53,706 bases of DNA, taken from contig DWVD01000093.1 of NCBI GenBank assembly GCA_019120395.1, positions 1-53,706 on the forward strand. Direction: 5' to 3'. The DNA comes from Candidatus Gemmiger faecigallinarum. GTDB lineage: Bacteria > Bacillota > Clostridia > Oscillospirales > Ruminococcaceae. Positions 15,960 through 24,313 of the stretch are shown here, piece by piece (positions within the stretch are counted from its first letter, which is position 1; every line of letters starts with the position of its first letter). Below the pieces are notes generated by a model. The model had not been told where the DNA came from, made no database searches, and saw nothing but the letters and a program-made list of their open reading frames with translations. Position numbers and translations under genes: made by a program.

Positions 15960-17252
15960 ATGACAACCCACGAGATCCTGCTGGCGGCGCAGGCTGCCCG
16001 CCAGCCGCTGGCGCTGGCTTCCACCGACGCCAAAAACGCCGCGCTGGAGGCCATGGCCGTGGCGCTGGTGGCGGCCGCGCCGGAGATTTTGGCCGCCAAC
16101 CGCCAGGACATCGACGCTGCCCGCGGCAAAGTGTCCGACGTGATGCTGGACCGCCTGGCGCTGACCAACACCCGCCTGGCCGACATGGCCAAGGGCATGC
16201 GGGAGGTCGCCGCCCTGCCCGACCCGGTGGGCGCGGTGCTGCGGCAGGTCGTGCGGCCCAACGGCCTGGTGATCGAAAAGACCGCCGTGCCCATGGGCGT
16301 GATCGCCATTATTTACGAGAGCCGCCCCAACGTCACCTCCGACGCGGCGGCGCTGGCCATCAAGGCGGGCAGCGCCTGCGTGCTGCGCTGCGGGCGGGAC
16401 GCCTGGCGCAGCTGCAGCGCCATTGTGGCGGCGCTGCGCCGCGGGCTGGCGCAGGCGGGCCTGCCCGAGACCGCCGTCAGCCTGATCGAGGACACCTCCC
16501 ACGCCTCCGCCAACGAGCTGATGACCGCCGACGGCCTGGTGGACCTGCTGATCCCCCGCGGCGGCAAGGGGCTGATCTCGGCCTGCGTGGCCAACGCCAC
16601 GGTGCCCTGCATCCAGACCGGCACCGGCATCTGCCACATCTATGTGGACAAGGCCGCCGACCTGGAAATGGCGGCGTCCATCGTCGAGAACGCCAAGACC
16701 AGCCGCCCCAGCGTCTGCAACGCCGGGGAAGTCTGCCTGGTGCACAGGGACGCCGCGCCGCAGTTTCTGCCCCTGTTGAAGCAGGCGCTGGTGGACGAAC
16801 GCGCCGCCGCGGGCCTGGCCCCGGTGGAGCTGCGGCTGGACGAACGCGCGGCCGCTGTCATCCCCGGCACGCCCGCCGGCCCCGACGACTTTGACACCGA
16901 GTTTTTGGATTATATCTTGGCTGTGGGCGTGGTGGACAGCCTGGACGACGCCATCGCCCACATCGGCGCCCACTCCACCCACCACAGCGACGCCATCGTC
17001 ACGGCGGACGACGCCGCGGCGGCCCGCTTTGTCTCCTGCGTGGACAGCGCGGCGGTCTACGTCAACGCCTCCACCCGCTTCACCGACGGCGGCGAGTTCG
17101 GCCTGGGCTGCGAGATGGGCATCTCGACCCAGAAGCTGCACGCCCGCGGGCCCATGGGCCTGGCCGAGCTGTGCACCTACAAGTATATCATCCGCGGCAG
17201 CGGCCAGGTGCGCGGCGGTTCGGCCGCCAGGCTGCAAACGCCCTGCGGGTGA
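15960..17252 (+). CDS. proA: Glutamate-5-semialdehyde dehydrogenase
   Basis: 430 aa, a normal ProA length. NADPH-dependent reduction of glutamyl 5-phosphate. Aldehyde dehydrogenase family features: [29 protein letters not shown], the catalytic cysteine in [15 protein letters not shown], and the C-terminal [27 protein letters not shown] precedes the ATG. Third gene of proCBA, 71 bp after proB. Its product and ProB likely work as a channelled pair, since glutamyl phosphate is unstable. Confidence 0.94.
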   Translation: MTTHEILLAAQAARQPLALASTDAKNAALEAMAVALVAAAPEILAANRQDIDAARGKVSDVMLDRLALTNTRLADMAKGMREVAALPDPVGAVLRQVVRPNGLVIEKTAVPMGVIAIIYESRPNVTSDAAALAIKAGSACVLRCGRDAWRSCSAIVAALRRGLAQAGLPETAVSLIEDTSHASANELMTADGLVDLLIPRGGKGLISACVANATVPCIQTGTGICHIYVDKAADLEMAASIVENAKTSRPSVCNAGEVCLVHRDAAPQFLPLLKQALVDERAAAGLAPVELRLDERAAAVIPGTPAGPDDFDTEFLDYILAVGVVDSLDDAIAHIGAHSTHHSDAIVTADDAAAARFVSCVDSAAVYVNASTRFTDGGEFGLGCEMGISTQKLHARGPMGLAELCTYKYIIRGSGQVRGGSAARLQTPCG

Positions 17253-17281
17253 AAGAGTTCCCGCCGGAAGGAGCGCCCGCC

Positions 17282-18058
17282 ATGCCGCAGCACCCCCCCT
17301 CTGACCGCTGGTTCACGGTGGAGGCCATCGACGCCGACACCTATGCCATCAGCGAGTATGACCACTGGGAGGAGCCCCACTGCTACCTGCTGAACGGCGA
17401 CCGCGCCAGCCTGCTGATCGACACCGGGATGGGCGTGGGGCAGATCGCCGCCGTGGCCGCCGGGCTGGCCGGCCGGCCCGTCACCGCCGTTTTGACTCAT
17501 GCCCACTGGGACCACATGGGCGGGCTGCGCGGCTTTCCTTCCTTTGCGGCCCATCGGGCGGAGCTGGACTGGCTGACCGGGCAGTTCCCGCTGCCGCCGG
17601 CCGCGGTGCGCGCCCAGCTGCGCGACCCGCGCCTGCCGGCAGGTTTTGATTTGGACGGCTACCGGGTGTTCCAGGGGCGTCCCGCCCGGCTGTGGCGGGA
17701 CGGCGAGACCATCGACCTGGGCGACCGCCAGCTGCGGGTGCTGCACACGCCGGGCCACTCGCCGGGGCATGTCTGCTACTGGGAGCCTGCCGCCGGCTAT
17801 CTGTTCACCGGCGACCTGGTCTACCTGGGCGAGCTGGCGGCGGATTTCCCCTCCACCGACCCGCAGGCCTATCTGCGGTCGCTGCGCCGGGCGGCCGCGC
17901 TGCCGGTGCGGCGCATCCTGCCCGGCCACCACAGCCTGGACGTGCCCGCCGGGCTGGCCGGAGAGATGGCCGCCGCCTTTGCCCGCCTGAACGCCCGCTG
18001 CCTGCTGCGCCACGGCGCGGGCCGCTTTGCCTTTGACGGGTGGTCGGTGCGGCTGTGA
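17282..18058 (+). CDS. MBL-fold metal-dependent hydrolase
   Basis: 258 aa metallo-beta-lactamase fold. Metal ligands are visible: THAHWDHMGG (HxHxDH), HTPGHSPGH, FTGDLVY and the final PGHH. The family includes glyoxalase II, lactonases and RNases; with no RNase or flavodoxin parts, a small-molecule hydrolase is likely, substrate unknown. GGAAGGAG precedes the start at 17282, 29 bp after proA, so it is probably co-transcribed with proline synthesis, though a role there is only a guess. A strong terminator follows. Confidence 0.85.
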   Translation: MPQHPPSDRWFTVEAIDADTYAISEYDHWEEPHCYLLNGDRASLLIDTGMGVGQIAAVAAGLAGRPVTAVLTHAHWDHMGGLRGFPSFAAHRAELDWLTGQFPLPPAAVRAQLRDPRLPAGFDLDGYRVFQGRPARLWRDGETIDLGDRQLRVLHTPGHSPGHVCYWEPAAGYLFTGDLVYLGELAADFPSTDPQAYLRSLRRAAALPVRRILPGHHSLDVPAGLAGEMAAAFARLNARCLLRHGAGRFAFDGWSVRL

Positions 18059-18111
18059 CCGCGCGCCGCCCCGCCGCCCTTTAAGGCGCGGCACGCAACC
18101 CGCAAACAACA

Positions 18112-18170
18112 GACCGCCCCGGCGGCCGGGAGGGTGCTTTTCCCTCCCCCGCTGCCGGGGCGGTCTTTTT
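18112..18170 (+). terminator. Intrinsic terminator after the proCBA-MBL operon
   Basis: Stem GACCGCCCCGGC with GCCGGGGCGGTC around an inner GGGAGGG/CCCTCCC stem, then TTTTTAT. It separates the plus-strand operon from the convergent GH25 gene. Confidence 0.85.
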
Positions 18171-18185
18171 ATATGCCGTTTTTTG

Positions 18186-20144
18186 TCAGCCGATGTTCAT
18201 ATCCACGTTGCCGGGCACACCGTTGACCTTGCCGCTGCTGGTGTACTGCCAGATGTCGTAATGGTAGCCAAAGTCCAGCGTGTCGCGGTACTGGGCGATC
18301 CAGATCCGGTACTTGCTGATGTTGGCAAAGTTCAGCGAATTGTAGAACCAGCTGGCGTAAGAGTAAACGCCTGCGTTATACCCCGCGTTGCGGATCGTCT
18401 CGCAGAAAGCGACCGCATTGGCGGTGCGCTGCGCGGCCGAGATGCCGTCGGCGCGGCCGGTGTCCCCCGCCACCTTCTCGGTGTCAAAGTAAACGCCCAG
18501 CGGCAGGCTGTATCCCTGGCACAGGCTCAGCACCATGCTGGCCTCCTCCACCGCCTCGGCCTCGTTGACGGCCTGGCTGTAGAAGTAAACGCCCACGCGC
18601 AGGCCGGCGGCCGTTGCGCCCTGGATGTTTTTGCGGAAGGTGGAATCCTCCACCAGCGCGCCGCTGCCGTAACCGCGGTAACCCACGCGGATGATGGCAA
18701 AGGTGATGCCGTCCGCCGCCACCGCGTTCCAGTCGATGTTGCCCTGATACTTGGACACGTCGATGCCGCGGGCAGTCTGGTTCAGCGCGCCGTCCGCCGC
18801 AAACTCATACACATTGCCCTGGATGACCTGGGTGCCGGTGACCGGCTGATGGGTCGCCGGATCGTAATAGTAGTTGTTGCCGCCGATGTTCTGCCAGCCG
18901 GTATACTCGTATGTAATTTCTTCTTCCGCCGTGACCGCAAAGCCGTACCCGGCCAGGTCCGCCGCCCCGATCTCCTCCGGCCAGCCGGCGGTGGGGTCGT
19001 TGGGCGTCGCAGTCGGCGTGGGCGCCGGCGTGGGGGTGGGCGCGGCGGTCGGCGCCGGCGTGGGCGTGGGTTCCGGCGTCGGCTCCGGGGTGGGCGTCGG
19101 GGTGGGAGCCGCCGTCGGCTCCGGCGTCGGGCTGGCCGTCGGTTCCGGTGTGGCGCTGGCCGCCGGCGTCGCGGTGGCCTCCGCGCCTGTCTCCTCCTGC
19201 GTCACCGCTTCCGGGGTGACGGCGGGGGCGTTGCTTCCGTGGCGCAAAAGCCCTGCCAGCCCCACGGCGCCCGGCAATCCGCCGGCCGCCGCAAAGCGGG
19301 CCGAGCCGTCGCGGCGGGCGCCGGTCAGTTCGCCGGTCGATGCGTCATAGACCGGCTTGTAGGCCGTCACCGAGCCGTCCGTCAGCAGCAGGTACCCACC
19401 GTCGCTCAGCTCCGCCGTGTACACCGTCCTGCGCCCGATCTCCACCTTGCTGGATTCGGCATAGGCGACCGTGTCGACGATCTCGTCCTCCACGACGGTA
19501 CCGCCGCCATAGCTGGAGTCCTCCTCGCTTTCCACGACCTCCTCGGCCTGGACGATCTTATCCTGTACGGCTTCAATATCCGCCTTGTACTCGATTTTTT
19601 CGTGCACCGTGATGCCGACCGGGGCGGGCATATGGTATCCTTCCACATCCGGGAAGGAGATCTCGTAGTCGCCCGGCTCCACATCCTCCGCCAGCACCGT
19701 GCCGCTCTCGGTATCCACCGGGTAGTCGGCCGCATTGCCGTCGGCATCGGTGATGGTGATGCTCAGCTCCACGCCGATCAGCGGCAGGTCGGCGTCCGTC
19801 CCCTCCTGCCCGTCGGAGTCGTCCGCCATGCGGTAAAGCTGCACGCCGATGTCCTGCTGCACCACCGAAACCTCGCTGCGCACGCTGATGACCGGCGACG
19901 GCGTCGCGGTGGGGGCGGCTGTGGGCCGAGCGGTGGGTCGGGCCGCCGTCTCGTCGGTGGCAAGCTGCACCGCCTCGGTATTGGGCTGGGTCTGGCGGGG
20001 CGTGCCGATAAACGCCGCAGCCATGGCGCTGACGCCGATCCCGGCGCACAGGACCATGGCTATGCCGCCCATCGCCAGCTTGTAAAGCGGCAGCCGCTGA
20101 AAGGTACTGCCGGAGAAATATCGCATTGCCTTATGGTTTCGCAT
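18186..20144 (-). CDS. Membrane-anchored GH25 muramidase with Pro/Thr stalk
   Basis: 652 aa. A basic N-terminus and membrane segment (about residues 22-47) act as signal anchor. A Pro/Thr/Ala linker is followed by a beta-sandwich segment (about 118-195, LPLIGVELSITITDADGN..) like SpaA/transthyretin-type surface domains. A long Pro-Thr stalk spans about 325-385. One choline-binding-type repeat (GWQNIGGNNYYYDP) comes at about 423-463, then a C-terminal GH25 lysozyme domain from about 465: RGIDVSKYQGNIDW and the DxE motif in YFDTEK. GH25 enzymes cut the MurNAc-GlcNAc bond in peptidoglycan. Start 20144 has AGGAG eight bases upstream. Likely a cell-surface wall hydrolase; self-remodelling versus attack on competitors cannot be told apart. 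Confidence 0.88.
   Translation of the reverse strand: MRNHKAMRYFSGSTFQRLPLYKLAMGGIAMVLCAGIGVSAMAAAFIGTPRQTQPNTEAVQLATDETAARPTARPTAAPTATPSPVISVRSEVSVVQQDIGVQLYRMADDSDGQEGTDADLPLIGVELSITITDADGNAADYPVDTESGTVLAEDVEPGDYEISFPDVEGYHMPAPVGITVHEKIEYKADIEAVQDKIVQAEEVVESEEDSSYGGGTVVEDEIVDTVAYAESSKVEIGRRTVYTAELSDGGYLLLTDGSVTAYKPVYDASTGELTGARRDGSARFAAAGGLPGAVGLAGLLRHGSNAPAVTPEAVTQEETGAEATATPAASATPEPTASPTPEPTAAPTPTPTPEPTPEPTPTPAPTAAPTPTPAPTPTATPNDPTAGWPEEIGAADLAGYGFAVTAEEEITYEYTGWQNIGGNNYYYDPATHQPVTGTQVIQGNVYEFAADGALNQTARGIDVSKYQGNIDWNAVAADGITFAIIRVGYRGYGSGALVEDSTFRKNIQGATAAGLRVGVYFYSQAVNEAEAVEEASMVLSLCQGYSLPLGVYFDTEKVAGDTGRADGISAAQRTANAVAFCETIRNAGYNAGVYSYASWFYNSLNFANISKYRIWIAQYRDTLDFGYHYDIWQYTSSGKVNGVPGNVDMNIG
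18994..19180 (-). repeat. Pro-Thr coding tandem repeats (stalk of GH25 protein)
   Basis: In-frame degenerate repeats of PTPTPEPT type within the muramidase gene. Such repeats change length by slippage and serve as wall-spanning spacers. Confidence 0.8.
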
Positions 20145-20214
20145 CCTGTCCGCTCCTGTTTTGACCGCATGACATGCGGCGACTCCTCGGTGTCATTTTG
20201 TCGATATATCTACC

Positions 20215-20243
20215 ATTATATACTGCCCCGGCCGTCGGCGCAA
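20215..20243 (-). promoter_or_regulatory. Promoter of the GH25 gene
   Basis: Minus-strand TTGCGC, 17-bp spacer, TATAAT; about 65 nt leader to the start at 20144. Confidence 0.6.
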
Positions 20244-20388
20244 GGGCAGCGTGCAGGAAAAATATGTAAATTTTATCGCTGCATCGCCATACTGCGCCGC
20301 CATACCCGGCAGCGCAAAGCACAACTTGTTGCGGTCCGGTCCCAGCGCGCCCACAAGGTCTGCCCTGCGCCCGGGCGGGGGACAAAGG

Positions 20389-21513
20389 TCAGCCGGCCGC
20401 CGGCAGAAATTTTTCCACCAGCAAATCCACACAGGCGCCGTAGCTGCGCATGCCCAGCTCCTGGTCGTAGCTTTGCAGAAAGCCCTCGTACACGGCGCTG
20501 CCCACCTGCTCTACCGGACCTTCCCAGCTTGCCCAGTAGGCGTTGTTGTCGGCCAGGTCAGCCCGCGCTTCGGGGCACAGCCCTGCTGTCAGGGCGTTGG
20601 CGCGGTCAGGGTCAACGCTGTACAGTGCGTTGGACAAATGCAGGTAGCCGTACAGCCAGCCGGAATAGGCGTACACCGGGTCGCCGCTGGTAACGGCGGC
20701 GTAGATGCCGCAGAAATTGGCCTCCTGCTCGGCGGCCACGCCCCGCTGGTGGGCAAACTCATGGGCGACGGTCACCGGCAGGAACACCGCCGGGCAGTCC
20801 ACATTGAGGGTGCTCTCGCCAAACAGTGGGCAAAGGTAGCCGGTAAACCCGAAAGCGCTCATCAATTTGGAGTAGAAGGCCGGCTTGGGGCGGCGCTCCG
20901 GCCCGGCCAGGAAGGGGTATTCCACCACCATGGCGTCGTAGATGCCGGCGCTGGCGTCCAGGATCTCCGTTTTGTCGGCGGCAAACAGGCCGTCTGCGTC
21001 CCGCGGCACGCTGTCTGCCGCGGCGTTGGCCCGGGCCGCAAAGTAGGCTGCCACCGTTTCCAGCTCCTGCGCCGACACAGGCGCGGCGGTCATGCCGGCC
21101 TGCTCGGCAAAGGTCGCGCCGTAATACTGGGTGCCCCAGAAAGCGCAGACCAGCAGGTAGATCCAGGCGGCCAGCGCGGCAAAATGCAGCAGCCAGGTGC
21201 CCAGCCGGTTGCGGACACCCCGCACAGCCAGCACCACCGCCCGCACCAGCAGCGCCGCCGCCGCCAAAATGGCCAGGGTGGCCGCGGCCTCGCAGGCCGA
21301 GAAGGGCAGCGGGTCCACCGCTGCCGACACCGCCCGCTTGAAGGGCATCGAGACATACCGCAGCCAGGCGTCCATCCATGCGCGGCTGCCCCGCGCAGCC
21401 CAAAACAGGCACAGCCCCAGCAGCGCCAGCGCCAGCAGGCCCAGCGCGGCACGGTGGCGGCGCAGGCCGGCGGCAATGGTCCGGGGCAAACGGGCGGCGG
21501 TTTTGGCAGGCAT
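20389..21513 (-). CDS. DUF3810 family zinc-peptidase-like membrane protein
   Basis: 374 aa. The N-terminal third holds about three membrane spans; the remainder is a soluble, probably external domain. It contains the zinc-protease motif HEFAHQRG (HExxH) followed by a downstream glutamate in EQEANF, as in gluzincin-like peptidases. This arrangement matches DUF3810, for which I know of no assigned substrate. Start 21513 has an AAGGAGA site; an upstream in-frame ATG (21531) lacks one. Single gene with its own promoter. Proteolytic activity is inferred from the motif. Confidence 0.8.
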   Translation of the reverse strand: MPAKTAARLPRTIAAGLRRHRAALGLLALALLGLCLFWAARGSRAWMDAWLRYVSMPFKRAVSAAVDPLPFSACEAAATLAILAAAALLVRAVVLAVRGVRNRLGTWLLHFAALAAWIYLLVCAFWGTQYYGATFAEQAGMTAAPVSAQELETVAAYFAARANAAADSVPRDADGLFAADKTEILDASAGIYDAMVVEYPFLAGPERRPKPAFYSKLMSAFGFTGYLCPLFGESTLNVDCPAVFLPVTVAHEFAHQRGVAAEQEANFCGIYAAVTSGDPVYAYSGWLYGYLHLSNALYSVDPDRANALTAGLCPEARADLADNNAYWASWEGPVEQVGSAVYEGFLQSYDQELGMRSYGACVDLLVEKFLPAAG

Positions 21514-21559
21514 GGGCGGTCTCCTTCCCATATAGCGGAGGGCAGGACGGTACGCTTCT

Positions 21560-21589
21560 ATTATATCGGGGAAAGGACGGTTTTGTAAA
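21560..21589 (-). promoter_or_regulatory. Promoter of the DUF3810 gene
   Basis: Minus-strand TTTACA, 18-bp spacer, TATAAT. Confidence 0.6.
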
Positions 21590-21601
21590 CCGCGCGGCGG
21601 G

Positions 21602-22336
21602 TCACTCCGCCGGCCGGACCGCCTTGACCAGCAGCATCATGGGGCGGCGCAGCTCGTCGCGCATGCCGGGCTGGTCCAGCATCTCGGCGGGCGGCTCGGC
21701 CTCCACCACCGCCTGCAGCGCAAAGCCCGCGTCCAGCAGCCCCATCAGGATCTGGGTCAGGGTATGGTGCTGCTTTTCCACCTCGCAGCCCAAAAACTGC
21801 GTTTTGCGCGGGCCGGGCCGGTAATAGTCGTCCACCGGCCAGCACAGCGGGCGGCCGTCGGGGGCATACAGCCAGTCCTGCCCCACGCCGGCGGTGAACA
21901 CCGGGTGCTCAATGTTGAACAGAAAGGTCCCGCCGGGTTTCAGCGTGTGGTACACCTTCCGGTAAACGCCGTCCAGATCGGCAATGTAGTGCAGCGCCAG
22001 GTTGGACACCACGCAGTCCCAGGCGGCGGCCGGGTATTCGTATTCCTCCAGCCCGCAGCGGCGGTATTCCACCGCCGGGCGGGCGTTGCGGCGGGCGGCC
22101 TCGGCCAGCATTTTCTCGCTGACGTCAATGCCCAGCACCCGCGCTGCGCCCTGGTCGGCGGCATATTTGCAGTGCCAGCCGTAGCCGCAGCCCACGTCCA
22201 GCACCGCTTTTCCGGCCAGCTGCGGGAACAGCGGCTGCAGCTGGTGCCACTCGCCTGCCGCGGCCAGCCCGCCCCGGCTGCGGGGCATCTGCGCGTATTG
22301 CTCAAAAAATGCGGGATCATCGTAAATATTAGCCAT
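21602..22336 (-). CDS. SAM-dependent methyltransferase (class I)
   Basis: 244 aa. Rossmann-type methyltransferase: motif I VLDVGCGYGWHCKYAA, acidic loop LGIDVSEKML, and NLALHYIADLDGVY with LKPGGTFLFNIEHPVF, a UbiE/SmtA-like pattern. The C-terminal part includes a HHTLTQILMGLLDAGF segment seen in small-molecule or lipid methyltransferases. Substrate unknown. Start 22336 gives the usual N-terminus (MANIYDDPAFFEQYAQMPRS). The gene is transcribed away from the thiT riboswitch. Family sure, role not. Confidence 0.85.
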   Translation of the reverse strand: MANIYDDPAFFEQYAQMPRSRGGLAAAGEWHQLQPLFPQLAGKAVLDVGCGYGWHCKYAADQGAARVLGIDVSEKMLAEAARRNARPAVEYRRCGLEEYEYPAAAWDCVVSNLALHYIADLDGVYRKVYHTLKPGGTFLFNIEHPVFTAGVGQDWLYAPDGRPLCWPVDDYYRPGPRKTQFLGCEVEKQHHTLTQILMGLLDAGFALQAVVEAEPPAEMLDQPGMRDELRRPMMLLVKAVRPAE

Positions 22337-22481
22337 ATCCAGGCCGCCTTTCCGCCCCGGTTTTGCGGGGGATATTCCGGCTGCTACTGTACCATATTCT
22401 GCCATGGGCCGCAAGTGGGGCTGCGCGGCCGCCCCCCTTCCCCGGCTGCCGGGGCGCGGGGATCCGTCCGCCAAAAAATCC

Positions 22482-22509
22482 TTGACATTTTGCACAAACC
22501 CGCTATACT
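22482..22509 (+). promoter_or_regulatory. Promoter of the TPP riboswitch-thiT unit
   Basis: TTGACA, 16-bp spacer, TATACT, placing the transcript start about 15 bp before the riboswitch aptamer. Confidence 0.75.
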
Positions 22510-22525
22510 TGTGTTGGACATAAAA

Positions 22526-22625
22526 ACAGGGGCGCTGAGAGTTCTTCTCGGCTGAGATTGGGGTAAATTGCAGCCCCAGGTCGCCTTGAACCTGATCCGG
22601 GTAATGCCGGCGTAGGAAGTTTGTA
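22526..22625 (+). ncRNA. TPP riboswitch (THI element)
   Basis: Contains the conserved THI-box core in order: GGGGCGCTGAGAG, GCTGAGATTG, CAGCCCC, then GAACCTGATCCGGGTAATGC and CGGCGTAGGAAG. It binds thiamine diphosphate; with a terminator at 22660-22694 as expression platform and thiT next, high TPP should stop transcription before thiT. Confidence 0.95.
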
Positions 22626-22659
22626 CACCATCCTTCAAACGGGATGAAGCGGCTTTTGC

Positions 22660-22694
22660 GCGCCTGCATGTTTGCAGGCGCTTTTCTTGTTTTT
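22660..22694 (+). terminator. Riboswitch-controlled terminator
   Basis: GCGCCTGCA and TGCAGGCGC (loop TGTT) followed by CTTTTCTTGTTTTTA, between the TPP aptamer and thiT. Expected OFF-state terminator. Confidence 0.85.
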
Positions 22695-22778
22695 ATGTAC
22701 TATTTTCCGCCAAGGCGGCCTGCGCCGGCGGCTTTGCGCCGTCCGGCAGCCGCAACTTTGTGAAGGAGCGTTACAATC

Positions 22779-23408
22779 ATGTCTGCAACCCATTCCCGCA
22801 CCCGCACTCTGGTGGAAGCCGCGCTGATGATCGCGCTGGCCACCGTGCTTTCCGAAATCCAGTTCCCGCTGATGTGGACCCACGGCGGCGCCATCACTCT
22901 GCTGTCCATGCTGCCCATTGTGATGATGGGCCTGCGCCACGGCGCAAAGTGGGGCGCCGGCACCGCTTTCATTTACAGCCTGATCCAGTTTGTGCTGGGC
23001 ATCAGCAACCTGGCCTACTGCGCCACCCTGGGCGCGCAGATCGGCTGCGTGCTGCTGGACTATCTGCTGGCGTTCACAGTGCTGGGCCTGGCGGACGTGT
23101 TCAGCAAACCTTTCAAAAGCCGCGCCGCCGGCGTCAGCGTCGGCACCGCGGTGGTCTGCCTGCTGCGCTTTGTGTGCAGCTTCCTGTCCGGTTACATCGT
23201 CTGGAAGGACTACGACTATGCGGTCGAATGGCTGACCAACTTTGAATGGGGCGCCAATTTCATCAACACCATGGGCCAGGACGCCCTGTGCTGGTTTTAC
23301 AGCTTTGTGTATAACCTGAGCTACATGCTGCCCGAGACCATCCTGACGGTGATCGGCGCGCTGATCCTGTACAAGGCCATGCCCAAGCTGTTCTCCCGCC
23401 AGGCATAA
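22779..23408 (+). CDS. thiT: Energy-coupling factor thiamine transporter S component
   Basis: 209 aa integral membrane protein with about six spans, ThiT length. The ThiT signatures are visible: EAALMIALATVLSEIQFP near the N-terminus and PLMWTHGGAITLLSMLPI with MGLRHGAKWG. The substrate-binding aromatic/acidic residues sit in segments such as WGANFINTMGQDALCWFYSF and YNLSYMLPETIL. It captures thiamine with high affinity and needs the shared ECF module (EcfA, EcfA', EcfT) encoded elsewhere. GAAGGAG precedes the ATG. Control by the TPP riboswitch directly upstream confirms the substrate. Confidence 0.95.
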   Translation: MSATHSRTRTLVEAALMIALATVLSEIQFPLMWTHGGAITLLSMLPIVMMGLRHGAKWGAGTAFIYSLIQFVLGISNLAYCATLGAQIGCVLLDYLLAFTVLGLADVFSKPFKSRAAGVSVGTAVVCLLRFVCSFLSGYIVWKDYDYAVEWLTNFEWGANFINTMGQDALCWFYSFVYNLSYMLPETILTVIGALILYKAMPKLFSRQA

Positions 23409-23437
23409 GCCGGCGTCCGGTCCCCCAAAACTTCACA

Positions 23438-23478
23438 CGGCGGCGCAGGCGTTTGGCGGGCCTGCGCCGCCGTTTTTT
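23438..23478 (+). terminator. Intrinsic terminator after thiT
   Basis: ACGGCGGCGCAGG and CCTGCGCCGCCGT with a TTTTTT tail. Confidence 0.9.
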
Positions 23479-23479
23479 C

Positions 23480-23508
23480 TTGCGCCCCGGCCTGGGACAT
23501 GGTACAAT
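23480..23508 (+). promoter_or_regulatory. Possible promoter of the DUF4203-like gene
   Basis: TTGCGC, 17 bp, TACAAT. The roughly 180-bp leader that follows is very G+C-rich and includes GCGGAG/CTCCGC arms at about 23604 and 23660 that could pair; otherwise nothing recognisable. Confidence 0.4.
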
Positions 23509-23688
23509 GATCTGGGTTTTTCGGCAGGGCGCGCACCGCCGCCCCCGCCGCCTTTTCCGCGCCGCGCGCGCCGGCGGGCGGCGGCATACTTTCAAACACA
23601 GCGGAGAAACGCCGAGCCGCCGGCCGGGGCTGCTTTCCCGGCGCGCGGCCGCCGTACGCTCCGCAGCTGTAACAGGAGGGGTTTTACC

Positions 23689-24237
23689 ATGGATCTTACC
23701 CAATTGATCGGCAACGTTCCGTCGGCCGTGATCTCGCTGGCGCTGGGGGCGCTGATCTGCTTTGCCGGCTACCGACTGCGCAAGGCCGGCATCATGCTGA
23801 CCGGCGCGCTGCTGGGCTTTTCCGTCGCCAGCGACATTGCAGCCAACTTTCTGGACCAGTCCGCTTCGCTGATCGTCGGCGTCGTGGCCGCGCTTGTGGT
23901 CGCCGGGTTCTGTTCCTGGCTGTACGACGCGGGCATCTTTGTCTTTTGCGGCGCCTGCGGCGCGCTGTTCGCCTCGTCGATTTTGTCCCAGGCTGCGATG
24001 GAAAGCTGGCTGCGTCTGGTCATCCTGGCGGCCGTCTTTATCGCGGTCGGCGCGCTGGCGCTGAAATTCGTGCGCCCGGTCATGATCCTGGCCACCGGCC
24101 TTTCGGGCGCAAGCAGCATCCTGTCCAGCCTGGTCCAGCTGGGGCTTGCCATCCCGGCCGGCACCATCCAGCTGATCGCCCTGCTGGTCCTGGCCGCCGT
24201 CGGGATCGGCGTCCAGTTTGGCACCACGCGCGGCTGA
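23689..24237 (+). CDS. DUF4203/TMEM198-like membrane protein
   Basis: 182 aa made almost entirely of hydrophobic segments, about seven spans, with glycine-rich turns such as GALICFAGYRLRKAGIMLTG and a mid-protein CGACGAL. The first-half pattern (hydrophobic helix, then YRLRK, then GALLGF) fits the DUF4203/TM7S3-TMEM198 type. No catalytic motif is seen and the role is unknown. AGGAGGGG precedes the ATG by eight bases. Single gene between two terminators, convergent with the stalked 5'-nucleotidase-domain gene. Confidence 0.6.
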   Translation: MDLTQLIGNVPSAVISLALGALICFAGYRLRKAGIMLTGALLGFSVASDIAANFLDQSASLIVGVVAALVVAGFCSWLYDAGIFVFCGACGALFASSILSQAAMESWLRLVILAAVFIAVGALALKFVRPVMILATGLSGASSILSSLVQLGLAIPAGTIQLIALLVLAAVGIGVQFGTTRG

Positions 24238-24252
24238 CCCTGCAAACGCAAG

Positions 24253-24302
24253 CAGGCAGCCTGCTTTCCGGCGCAAGTCCGGGGCAGGCTGCCTGTTTTT
24301 TG
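24253..24302 (+). terminator. Terminator between convergent genes
   Basis: CAGGCAGCCTGC pairs with GCAGGCTGCCTG, T6 tail on the plus strand. The stem could also stop minus-strand transcripts, though the T-run is weaker there. Confidence 0.85.
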
Positions 24303-24313
24303 TTGCATGATTC

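Noticed and set aside
14254-17237. Long minus-strand frames opposite proC, proB and proA
   Set aside because: Shadows of strongly supported genes with no motif of their own.
18994-19180. Short regular repeats that might suggest a CRISPR array
   Set aside because: They are in-frame Pro/Thr codons of the GH25 stalk, without unique spacers. The same holds for 24462-24800.
23602-23668. A short GCGGAG..CTCCGC element as another repeat copy
   Set aside because: Only the short arms match; the inner words of the repeat family are missing, and such arms are common by chance in G+C-rich DNA.
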